A program made the translations under genes and the position numbers. DNA of 11,207 nucleotides, taken from assembly GCA_016927175.1 (NCBI GenBank), contig JAFGNC010000209.1, forward strand, positions 1 to 11,207. Direction: 5' to 3'. A model generated the notes under the pieces. That model saw nothing but the letters and a program-made list of their open reading frames with translations. It made no database searches and was not told the origin of the DNA. Numbering within the stretch: the first letter of the stretch is position 1; each line of letters starts with the position of its first letter. The stretch comes from Gammaproteobacteria bacterium. Its GTDB lineage: Bacteria; Pseudomonadota; Gammaproteobacteria; Steroidobacterales; Rariloculaceae. Positions 1-6,275 of the stretch are shown here, piece by piece.

Positions 1-3
1 CGA

Positions 4-54
4 AAAAGGGCCCTGACCCCTTTTCGGTTGGAAAAGGGCCCTGACCCCTTTTCG
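4..54. repeat. Tandem pair of REP-like imperfect palindromes downstream of maiA
   Basis: The same 23-base unit occurs at 4-26 and 32-54, a period of 28 bases. In each unit a 7-base arm AAAAGGG (4-10 and 32-38) pairs with CCCTTTT (18-24 and 46-52) around the 7-base centre CCCTGAC, and the unit ends TTTTCG. Each can form a short hairpin on either strand. The pair starts 13 bases past the maiA stop codon, so it could help end or protect the maiA transcript; four of the seven stem pairs are A:T, so it would be a weak terminator. Short palindromes repeated in intergenic DNA are typical of REP elements, some of which are spread by RAYT (IS200-like) transposases; no such gene is in the window. That the DNA repeats and is palindromic is seen directly; the REP identity is inferred. 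Confidence 0.7.
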
Positions 55-66
55 CGTTGCCGCTTT

Positions 67-708
67 TCAGTCCGCGTCGGGCTGATTTTCCGGCGCGGCG
101 CGCACGAACGCATCGAGCGTCGCCAGATGGTCGGCCACGCGGACCAGCGTCGGGTAGGCGCCGAGGTCGCACGCGAGCGCGCGGGCGTTGTAGACCTGCG
201 GCGCGAGCATCACGTCGGCGATCGTGACGCCGTCGCCGTAGCAGTAGCGGCCCCCGCTCCACTGCGCGAGACGCGCCTCGAGGGCACGGAAACCGTCCGC
301 GATCCAGCGGCGCGACCAGGCGGCGACGCCGTCCTGATCGAGACCGAGCTCGTCGGCGAGATACCGGCGCACGCGCAGATTGTTCAGCGGGTGAATGTCG
401 CACGCGACGATCTGCGCCAGCGACTGCACACGCGCGCGCTCCGCCGGATCCCGCGGAATCAGCCGCGGCTCCGGGAAACGCGCGTCGAGATACTCCACGA
501 TCGCGAGCGACTGCGTGACGATCGTGCCGTCGTCGTCGAGCGCCGGCACGAGCCCCTGCGGGTTCACGCCGAGGTAGTCCGGCCGGCGGTGCGCTCCGCC
601 GTCGCGGATCAGGTGCACGGGCACGAGCTCGTAAGCGCAGCCTTTCAGGTTCAATGCGATGCGGGCGCGGTAAGCTGCCGAGCTGCGGTAGTAGGAGTAG
701 AGCTTCAT
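67..708 (-). CDS. maiA: Maleylacetoacetate isomerase (zeta-class glutathione S-transferase)
   Basis: The 213-residue product matches the MaiA/GSTZ family in length and layout. This cytosolic enzyme isomerises 4-maleylacetoacetate to fumarylacetoacetate with glutathione, the step between homogentisate dioxygenase and fumarylacetoacetase in tyrosine and phenylalanine breakdown. The N-terminal thioredoxin-like half starts MKLYSYYRSSAAYRARIALN; Ser9-Ser10 lie in the zeta-class active-site signature, whose usual Cys is Ala11 here, as in many bacterial MaiA. NPQGLVPAL (49-57) carries the cis-proline, and QSLAIVEYLD (66-75) is the glutathione-binding QS element. The helical C-terminal half includes CDIHPLNNLRV (103-113) and GDGVTIADVMLAP (158-170), the GST folding motif. 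The ATG overlaps the murU stop as ATGA (705-708), so the two genes are probably translationally coupled. Neither hmgA nor fahA lies next to it, which is unusual; the true substrate could be another maleyl compound or a general GST role. Confidence 0.9.
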   Translation of the reverse strand: MKLYSYYRSSAAYRARIALNLKGCAYELVPVHLIRDGGAHRRPDYLGVNPQGLVPALDDDGTIVTQSLAIVEYLDARFPEPRLIPRDPAERARVQSLAQIVACDIHPLNNLRVRRYLADELGLDQDGVAAWSRRWIADGFRALEARLAQWSGGRYCYGDGVTIADVMLAPQVYNARALACDLGAYPTLVRVADHLATLDAFVRAAPENQPDAD

Positions 709-1457
709 CGCGGCATCGGGCGCCGCCGCCCGGCGCGCGTCGCGTCAGGCCCCTGCCCGTCGCCCGCCGCGCCGGCGCGGGTGGCGGCCGTGCCGCGCTC
801 GCCGCGAACGAAGGCGCGCGCTTCCTCGAGACGCTCCGGCGTGCCGACGTCGATCCACAGCCCGTCGTGCCGCACGCCGCGCAGCGTGCCCCGCGCGAGC
901 GCGGCGTCGAGGATCGGCTTCAGCGGCCTGCGGCCGGGCTCGAAGCCGCGGAACAGCGCCGGGTCGAGCAGCGCGATGCCGCCGTAGGTGAGCCGGGGGC
1001 CGTCGCCGCGCAGGATGCCGCGCCCGTCGACCGCGAAATCTCCTCGCGGGTTGTGCTCGGGGTTCGGCACGAGCACGAGCACGCCTTCCGCGCCGTCGAG
1101 CGCGAGCGCCGCATAATCGAAGTCGGTCAGCACGTCCGCGTTGACGAGCAGGAAGGGCTCGCGGCCGAGCCGCGGCAGCGCGCGCAGGATGCCGCCGCCC
1201 GTCTCGAGCGGCTCCGGACCTTCGTCGCTGTACTCGAGCGTCATGTGCCAGCGGCCGCCGTCGCCGAGCGCGCGGCGGATCGCATCGCCGTGCCGTGACA
1301 CGTTGACGACCGCGCCGGTCACGCCCGCCGCCGCGAGTCGCTCGAGCTGACGGCCGATCAGCGTGACGCCGCCGACGTCGAGCAGCGGTTTCGGCACATC
1401 CCGCGTCAACGCGCCCATGCGCGTGCCGAGACCGGCAGCGAGCACCATTGCCCTCAC
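705..1457 (-). CDS. murU: N-acetylmuramate-1-phosphate uridylyltransferase (MurU-type nucleotidyltransferase)
   Basis: This is a sugar-phosphate nucleotidyltransferase of 250 residues. MurU makes UDP-MurNAc from MurNAc-1-phosphate and UTP, part of the recycling route that bypasses de novo peptidoglycan precursor synthesis and the fosfomycin target. The signature LAAGLGTRM (6-14) with VPKP (21-24, Lys23) binds nucleotide and phosphate. LETGGG (84-89) contacts the base, NADVLTDFD (106-114) supplies a metal Asp, and WIDVGTPERL (201-210) the second. The start is GTG at 1457, giving the family-typical MRAMVLAAG; AAGG lies 7 bases upstream, and an ATG three codons in is the alternative. The last ~33 residues (about 218-250) form an Ala/Gly/Arg-rich tail with no visible fold, beyond the roughly 220 residues of known MurU. 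The partner kinase gene amgK, usually just upstream, is absent; maiA follows with a 4-base overlap. A related hexose-1-phosphate nucleotidyltransferase role cannot be excluded. Confidence 0.85.
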   Translation of the reverse strand: MRAMVLAAGLGTRMGALTRDVPKPLLDVGGVTLIGRQLERLAAAGVTGAVVNVSRHGDAIRRALGDGGRWHMTLEYSDEGPEPLETGGGILRALPRLGREPFLLVNADVLTDFDYAALALDGAEGVLVLVPNPEHNPRGDFAVDGRGILRGDGPRLTYGGIALLDPALFRGFEPGRRPLKPILDAALARGTLRGVRHDGLWIDVGTPERLEEARAFVRGERGTAATRAGAAGDGQGPDATRAGRRRPMPR

Positions 1458-1583
1458 GACGGGGCCTTCATGGTGGGGTCAGCACGACGGGGTTCTACGG
1501 CGAGGTCTGCGGGCAGCATTCGGGCGCGGCGTTCCGGGTTCGGCAATCGGTCGAGCAGTCCGCGCAACCAATTGAAGGGCCAT
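1458..1583. other. Divergent spacer between murU and lptD
   Basis: This 126-base gap holds the upstream regions of both divergent genes. On the minus side, AAGG (1465-1468) is a likely murU ribosome binding site, and a five-codon ORF (ATG at 1469-1471, product MKAPS) ends at a TGA overlapping the murU GTG as GTGA. On the plus side, AAGG (1575-1578) lies 5 bases before the lptD ATG. TTGAAG (1572-1577) resembles a -35 box but has only a poor -10 (CATTGT, 1595-1600) at 17 bases. No sigma-E-like element (GGAACTT with TCTGA) is visible. The kinase gene amgK is not present. Confidence 0.5.
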
Positions 1584-3839
1584 ATGATCTGTGCCATTGT
1601 AGCCGCCTTTACGCGGCTCTTGCCCGTGCCCCGACGCAAACTCGCCTCCGCTCTTCCGCTGCTGCTCTCAGTCCTCGCTCCGCCGATCGTATCGGCCGAG
1701 CAGCTTTGCCTGCCCGACCCTTCCGTGATCCGGCTGCAGCAGCAGCCGCTCTTCGCGCCGGTGACGACGCCGCCGAGCGACGAGATCGAGATCAGCGCGG
1801 GGCGCGTCGACGCCGGCAGCGACAGCGGCGCGGTGCTGTCGAACCAGGTCGAAGTCAATTACGGCGAGCGCACTCTGGTCGGTGAGCGCGCCAGTTTCGA
1901 TCGCGCGGCGCAGCGCGTCGAGATCGCCGGCCGCGTCACGTATCGGGATCCGGACGTGACCGTCTTCGGCGAGGACGCGGTGCTCGACGGCGCGAGCGAG
2001 GAAGTCATGTTCGGCCAGGCGGGCTTCGACATACCGGCGCGGCCCGCGCGGGGCTCGGCCGAGGGAATCCTGATCACTCCGGGCACGCTGAGCCTCGAGT
2101 CCGTGAACTTCACGACCTGCCCGGCCGACGACGTGGCGTGGCAGCTGATCGCGTCCGACCTGCTGATCGACGTCGAGGCGGGCTTCGCGACGGCGCGCGG
2201 CGTCAAGCTCGAGTTCAAGGGCGTGCCGATCCTGTACTCCCCGTACTTCACGTTCCCGATCGACGGCCAGCGCAAGAGCGGCTTTCTGACGCCGAACTTC
2301 GCCGAGCGCGACCGGACGGGCCTCGACCTGTCGATCCCGTACTACCTGAACCTGCGCCCGAACATGGACATGACGGTCGAGCCGCGTTACCTCAGCAAGC
2401 GCGGCGTGCAGCTGAACACCGAGTTCAGATACCTGCTGCCGGGCACCGACGGCACGCTGAACTTCAGCTGGCTGCCGGACGACGACGAGGCCGGCACGAC
2501 GCGGCGCTACGTGAATCTGCAGCACGAGACCGCCTTCGCCGACGGATGGAGCGTCGTGACCGGCATCGAGCAGGTGTCGGACGAGGCGTATTTCGAGGAC
2601 CTCGGCAACAGCCTGAGCGTAACGAGCCAGATCTATCTCGACCGCTACGTCGACGTGCAGTATGCGGCGCCGTACTGGATGCTGCGCTCGAGGCTGCAGA
2701 ACTACCAGACGATCGACGATGCGATCGCGCCGGCGGACCGGCCCTACAAGCGCGTGCCGCAGGTGCTGTTCGAGGGCAACTGGAACGAAGGCATCTTCGG
2801 CTTCGACTCGCAGGCGGAGCTCGCGAACTTCGACCGCAGCGTCGGCACGACGGGCTGGCGCCTCGATTCGACCCAGGAGGTCAGCCTGCGGTTCGCGCGT
2901 CGCGGCATGTACCTGACGCCGGCGGTCGCGCTGCGCCAGACCAACTACTGGCTCGACGACACGCTGCCCGGCGAGGAGGACACGTTCAGCCGCACGCTGC
3001 CGGTAGCGAGCCTCGATGCGGGGCTCAAGCTCGAGCGCGAAGCCGGGCGCGGCGCGCGCTGGCTGCAGACGCTCGAGCCGCGGCTCCTGTACGTGCACGT
3101 GCCGTTCGAGGATCAGTCGAACCTGCCCGTGTTCGACACGATCCTGCCGGACTTCAACCTGATCCAGCTGTTCCGCAAATACCAGTTCGTCGGCCCGGAC
3201 CGGATCAGCGACACGGATCAGCTCAGCTTCGGCCTGACGACGCGCCTGTACGACGAGCGCACCGGCGAGCAGCGGCTCGCCGCAACTTTGGGCCAGACGC
3301 GCTATCTAAGCGAGCAGGCGGTCAGCCTCCCGGGCAGCGAGCCGATCGACGCGGACGCGTCGGACTACATCGCCGAGCTGTCATTCGGGCTCAAGGATGC
3401 GTGGACGCTCGACGTCGGCTACCAATGGAACACCGACACGGAAAGGACGGCGCGGACCGAGACGCGCTTCGAGTACCGGCCGCAGGAGGACCGGCTTTTC
3501 GGTCTCGCCTACCGGTACCGGCGCAGCGTCCTCGAGCAGGGCGACCTGTCGCTCGTGTGGCCCGCGACCGATCGCTGGCGAGTGATCGGGCGCTACAGCT
3601 ACTCGTTTCTCGAGAGCGAGCCGCTCGAGCAGTTCGTCGGGCTCGAGTACGACTCCTGCTGCTGGCGGCTGCGGGTCGTCGGGCGGCGCTTCGTCAGCCG
3701 CCGCACCGGCGAGTCCGACAGCTCGATCTCTCTGCAGCTCGAGCTGAAGGGTTTCAGCCAGCGCGCCACGCCCCCGGAAGAGCTGCTCGACCGTGGTATT
3801 CTGGGTTACAGAGGCATCAGCGGAACGACTCTCCAATGA
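1584..3839 (+). CDS. lptD: LPS-assembly protein LptD (outer-membrane LPS translocon)
   Basis: The 751-residue product is close to E. coli LptD (784). LptD, plugged by the lipoprotein LptE, inserts lipopolysaccharide into the outer leaflet of the outer membrane. A basic-hydrophobic signal (PRRK at 16-19, then a Leu-rich core) ends at VSA, with predicted cleavage after residue 38. About residues 60-200 form the periplasmic LptA-like domain that receives LPS from the LptA bridge. From about 215 on lies the beta-barrel, rich in alternating strands with aromatic residues, starting near SPYFTFPIDGQRKSGFLTP. All four conserved cysteines are present: Cys42 near the mature N-terminus, Cys179, and Cys692-Cys693 (YDSCCWRL), which form the two disulfides needed for function. 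The ATG at 1584 has AAGG 5 bases upstream; GTG at 1626 would give a more standard 24-residue signal and is a fair alternative. It overlaps surA as ATGA. LptE is not encoded here. Confidence 0.96.
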   Translation: MICAIVAAFTRLLPVPRRKLASALPLLLSVLAPPIVSAEQLCLPDPSVIRLQQQPLFAPVTTPPSDEIEISAGRVDAGSDSGAVLSNQVEVNYGERTLVGERASFDRAAQRVEIAGRVTYRDPDVTVFGEDAVLDGASEEVMFGQAGFDIPARPARGSAEGILITPGTLSLESVNFTTCPADDVAWQLIASDLLIDVEAGFATARGVKLEFKGVPILYSPYFTFPIDGQRKSGFLTPNFAERDRTGLDLSIPYYLNLRPNMDMTVEPRYLSKRGVQLNTEFRYLLPGTDGTLNFSWLPDDDEAGTTRRYVNLQHETAFADGWSVVTGIEQVSDEAYFEDLGNSLSVTSQIYLDRYVDVQYAAPYWMLRSRLQNYQTIDDAIAPADRPYKRVPQVLFEGNWNEGIFGFDSQAELANFDRSVGTTGWRLDSTQEVSLRFARRGMYLTPAVALRQTNYWLDDTLPGEEDTFSRTLPVASLDAGLKLEREAGRGARWLQTLEPRLLYVHVPFEDQSNLPVFDTILPDFNLIQLFRKYQFVGPDRISDTDQLSFGLTTRLYDERTGEQRLAATLGQTRYLSEQAVSLPGSEPIDADASDYIAELSFGLKDAWTLDVGYQWNTDTERTARTETRFEYRPQEDRLFGLAYRYRRSVLEQGDLSLVWPATDRWRVIGRYSYSFLESEPLEQFVGLEYDSCCWRLRVVGRRFVSRRTGESDSSISLQLELKGFSQRATPPEELLDRGILGYRGISGTTLQ
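1596..1601 (-). promoter_or_regulatory. Possible -10 element for the murU-maiA transcript
   Basis: On the minus strand this reads TACAAT, five of six matches to the sigma-70 -10 box, in the context GGCTACAATGG. A similar context surrounds the TATAAT before the dioxygenase gene (CTATAATGG at 8121-8129). It would place the murU transcript start about 130 bases before the GTG codon. No good -35 is visible at 16-18 bases. It lies a few codons inside the 5' end of lptD as called here, which is possible but weakens the case. Confidence 0.3.
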
Positions 3840-5260
3840 ATTTCAGCTCCAGCAAAGACTTGCGCGCCGCGATGCGGCGTTTTCGTGACGCCGCCGGCCG
3901 GGGCCGCCGTGCGGCGGCCAGCACGTTCGGCACGGCCCTGCTGTATGGCGCGGCCGCCGCCGCAGCCATGGCGCTCACGGCGCCGCGCACCGAAGCGCAG
4001 ACGCGCGAGCTCGGCGCGAGCGGCGAGCTGCTCGACGGCATCGCCGCGGTCGTCGACGAAGGCGTCGTGCTGAAGAGCGAGCTGCAGGAGCGGCTCGCGC
4101 TGGTGGTCAACAACATCCGGCAGCAGCAGGCGCAGCAGCCGCCCGAGCAGCGCATGCAGCTGCCCCCGCTGGCGGTGCTCGAGGAGCAGGTGCTCGACCA
4201 GCTGATCCTGAAGGAGGTGCAGCTGCAGCGGGCGGACCGCCTCGGCATCAACGTCAGCGACCAGATGCTGAACCAGGCCCTGTCGAACGTCGCGCAGAAC
4301 CTCGGCCTGTCGCTCGAGCAGCTGCCGGCGGCGCTCGCGTCCGAGAACATCGACTACGCCATGTATCGCGAAGACAGCCGCGACGACCTGATTCTCGACC
4401 AGCTCGAGCAGCGCGACGTGCTGAGCCGCATCTCGATCACGCCGCGCGAGCTCGAGCAGTGCCTGAACCGGACCGAGGCGTCGCAGCTGAACGAGCTCGA
4501 CTACAACGTCTCCCATATCCTGATCGGCGTGTCGAACTCCGCGGACACGGCCGCCGTCGAGGAGGCGCGCCGGCGCGTCGACGAAATCTACGAGCGGCTC
4601 GAGGCGGGCGAGGATTTCGCGCAGCTCGCGCTTGCGTACTCCGACGCCCAGACGGCGCTCGAGGGCGGCAGCCTCGGGTGGCGTAAAGGCTCGCAGCTGC
4701 CGACGCTGTTCGCGGACACCGTGATCCGGATGGAGCCCGGCGAGTACTCCGATCCGATCCAGAGCGGCAGCGGCTTTCACATCGTCAAGCTGAACGAGGC
4801 GCGAGGCGCGCAGCGCGTCATGGAGGATCAGCTGCGCCTGCGGCACATCCTGATCACGCCGAACGAGATCCTGGACGACGACGCGGTGCGGCAGCGCCTG
4901 CTCGGCATCCGCGAGCAGATCCTCGGCGGCGACGAGTTCGGGCCGATCGCGCGCGCGGTCTCCGAAGACACCGTATCGGCGGCGGACGGCGGCGACCTCG
5001 GCTGGATCGGCCCCGACTCGTTCGTGCCGGAGTTCGAGGCGAAGCTGGCGGAGCTCGAGGTAGGCGAGCTCAGCGAGCCGTTCCAGACGCGCTTCGGCTG
5101 GCACATCGTCGAGATCACCGACAAGCGCTCTTACGACATGACGGAAGAGCTGAAGCGCCAGCAGTGCGCGCAGCAGATCCGCGCGAACAAGGCCGAGGAG
5201 GAGCGCGAGCTGTGGCTGCGGCGTCTGCGCGATCAGGCGTACGTCGACGTGCGCCTGTGA
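3836..5260 (+). CDS. surA: Periplasmic chaperone and peptidyl-prolyl isomerase SurA
   Basis: SurA escorts unfolded outer-membrane proteins, LptD among them, through the periplasm to the BAM complex. The product has 474 residues; E. coli SurA has 428. After a long N-terminal leader, DGIAAVVDEGVVLKSEL opens the SurA N-terminal chaperone domain (about 60-215). Two parvulin domains follow: P1 at about 222-322 (YNVSHILIGV ... GGSLGWRKGSQLP ... GFHIVKL) and P2 at about 333-430 (LRLRHILITP ... GGDLGWIGPDSFVPEF ... GWHIVEI). A charged C-terminal helix (about 434-474) completes the chaperone core. The leader is odd: about 28 polar residues with RR pairs at 14-15 and 24-25 precede an Ala-rich core, with likely cleavage near TEA (52-54); an internal ATG at residue 13 would shorten it. 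Two cysteines, Cys209 and Cys444, lie in the segments that form the chaperone core. The start overlaps the lptD stop as ATGA, so client and chaperone are co-translated. Confidence 0.95.
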   Translation: MNFSSSKDLRAAMRRFRDAAGRGRRAAASTFGTALLYGAAAAAAMALTAPRTEAQTRELGASGELLDGIAAVVDEGVVLKSELQERLALVVNNIRQQQAQQPPEQRMQLPPLAVLEEQVLDQLILKEVQLQRADRLGINVSDQMLNQALSNVAQNLGLSLEQLPAALASENIDYAMYREDSRDDLILDQLEQRDVLSRISITPRELEQCLNRTEASQLNELDYNVSHILIGVSNSADTAAVEEARRRVDEIYERLEAGEDFAQLALAYSDAQTALEGGSLGWRKGSQLPTLFADTVIRMEPGEYSDPIQSGSGFHIVKLNEARGAQRVMEDQLRLRHILITPNEILDDDAVRQRLLGIREQILGGDEFGPIARAVSEDTVSAADGGDLGWIGPDSFVPEFEAKLAELEVGELSEPFQTRFGWHIVEITDKRSYDMTEELKRQQCAQQIRANKAEEERELWLRRLRDQAYVDVRL

Positions 5261-5277
5261 TCGACACCCGCACTTGA
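5257..5277 (+). other. Six-codon ORF bridging surA and pdxA
   Basis: A GTG (5257-5259) overlaps the surA stop as GTGA. It opens a six-codon frame (product read as VIDTRT, with Met for the initiating GTG) that ends at TGA 5275-5277, overlapping the pdxA TTG as TTGA. Ribosomes ending surA could in principle pass through it to pdxA, which has no visible Shine-Dalgarno site of its own. The geometry is seen directly; the function is inferred and may be chance. Confidence 0.25.
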
Positions 5278-6275
5278 GCGGCGTCCCGCAGGTCATCGCG
5301 CTGACATCGGGCGAGCCTGCCGGCATCGGCCCGGATCTGTGCGCCATGCTCGCGCAGCGCGATCTGCCCCTGCGGCTCGCGGTGCTGGGCGACCCCGCCG
5401 TGCTCGACGCACGCGCCGCCGCGCTCGGCATCGCGCTCGACCTGAGGCTGCGCAAGACGCCCGACGACGTCGAGCCGCACGCCCGTGGAGCGCTCGAGGT
5501 CCTGCCGGAGCCCGCGGCGGCGCCGGTCGTGCCGGGGCGTCTCGACCCTGCGAACGCCGATTACGTTCTGCGGATGCTGCGGCGGGCCGCGGCGCTGTGC
5601 ATGGACCGCTCCTGCGCGGCGCTCGTGACGGCGCCCGTGCAGAAAAGCGTGATCAGCCACGCCGGTGTCGCGTTCTCCGGCCACACCGAGTTTCTGGCGG
5701 AGCTGACCGGCGCACCGCTGCCGGTCATGATGCTCGCGAGCGAGGCGCTGCGGGTCGCGCTGCTGACGACCCACCTGCCGCTGCGCGCGGTGCCCGACGC
5801 GGTGACGCGCGACCGCATCGAGCGCACCGTCGAGGTGCTGCACCGCGATCTGCGCGCACGATTCGGCATCGACGCGCCTCGAATCCTGGTGCTGGGACTG
5901 AATCCTCACGCGGGCGAGCAGGCGACCCTCGGGGTCGAGGAACGCGACGTGATCGAGCCGGCCGTTCAGGGCCTGATCGCACGCGGCTTCGACCTGACCG
6001 GCCCCGTCGCCGGCGATACCGCCTTCACGCGCGAGTCGCTCGGGCGCTGCGACGCGGTGCTCGCGATGTACCACGACCAGGGCCTGGCGCCGCTGAAGGC
6101 GCTGTCTTTCGGCGGCGTCGTCAACGTCACGCTCGGGTTGCCGATCGTGCGCACGTCCGTCGATCACGGCACGGCTCTGACCCTGGCCGGCACAGGGCGC
6201 GCAAAGGCGGACAGCCTGCTCGCCGCCGTGAGCCTCGCGCACACGCTGGCCGGCCGCGCCGCAAGCCGCGCCTGA
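5274..6275 (+). CDS. pdxA: 4-hydroxythreonine-4-phosphate dehydrogenase
   Basis: PdxA oxidises 4-phosphohydroxy-L-threonine with NAD(P); the product decarboxylates to 3-amino-1-hydroxyacetone phosphate, which PdxJ condenses with deoxyxylulose phosphate to make pyridoxine phosphate. The cytosolic product has 333 residues (E. coli 329). The N-terminal GEPAGIGPDL is the family signature, and SGHTEFLAEL carries the substrate-contacting His137-Thr138. The three metal-ligand histidines are all present, in LTTHLPL (His167), LNPHAGE (His212) and MYHDQGLAPLK (His267), one residue offset from E. coli 166, 211 and 266. The C-terminal GLPIVRTSVDHGTA is also typical. The start is TTG at 5274, the only reasonable start codon between an in-frame stretch without ATG or GTG and the conserved N-terminus; no Shine-Dalgarno site is visible, so translation probably depends on surA, which ends 13 bases upstream. 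Its TGA overlaps the ksgA ATG by one base (TGATG). Confidence 0.95.
   Translation: MSGVPQVIALTSGEPAGIGPDLCAMLAQRDLPLRLAVLGDPAVLDARAAALGIALDLRLRKTPDDVEPHARGALEVLPEPAAAPVVPGRLDPANADYVLRMLRRAAALCMDRSCAALVTAPVQKSVISHAGVAFSGHTEFLAELTGAPLPVMMLASEALRVALLTTHLPLRAVPDAVTRDRIERTVEVLHRDLRARFGIDAPRILVLGLNPHAGEQATLGVEERDVIEPAVQGLIARGFDLTGPVAGDTAFTRESLGRCDAVLAMYHDQGLAPLKALSFGGVVNVTLGLPIVRTSVDHGTALTLAGTGRAKADSLLAAVSLAHTLAGRAASRA

Noticed and set aside
28..987. Open frame of 319 codons on the plus strand across maiA and murU
   Set aside because: It begins in the palindromic repeat and is antisense to two recognised genes; no conserved motif is seen.
1583..1588. TATGAT as a -10 box for lptD
   Set aside because: It overlaps the lptD ATG itself and has no -35 at the right distance.
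1454..1597. 47-codon minus-strand ORF (begins MAQIIWPFNWLRGLL) ending on the murU start
   Set aside because: It resembles no known protein, overlaps the lptD 5' end and a candidate -10 box, and does not look like the C-terminus of AmgK. Conservation would be needed to revive it.
1668..3098. Open frame of 476 codons on the minus strand opposite lptD
   Set aside because: It is antisense to an unmistakable lptD, is dominated by Arg, Ala and Val, has no family motif, and is what GC-rich coding DNA produces on the other strand.
2138..3835. Long upstream in-frame extension of surA inside lptD
   Set aside because: Stops are rare at this GC; the extension is an out-of-frame reading of lptD, and the ATGA overlap with a leader sequence marks the real start at 3836.
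3806..5455. Open frame of 549 codons on the minus strand opposite surA
   Set aside because: Its product is an Arg/Leu/Gln-rich shadow with no recognisable motif, while surA on the plus strand has complete domains.
5339..6274. Upstream in-frame extension of ksgA inside pdxA
   Set aside because: It is an Arg-rich out-of-frame reading of pdxA; the ATG at 6275 overlapping the pdxA stop gives a product close to family length.
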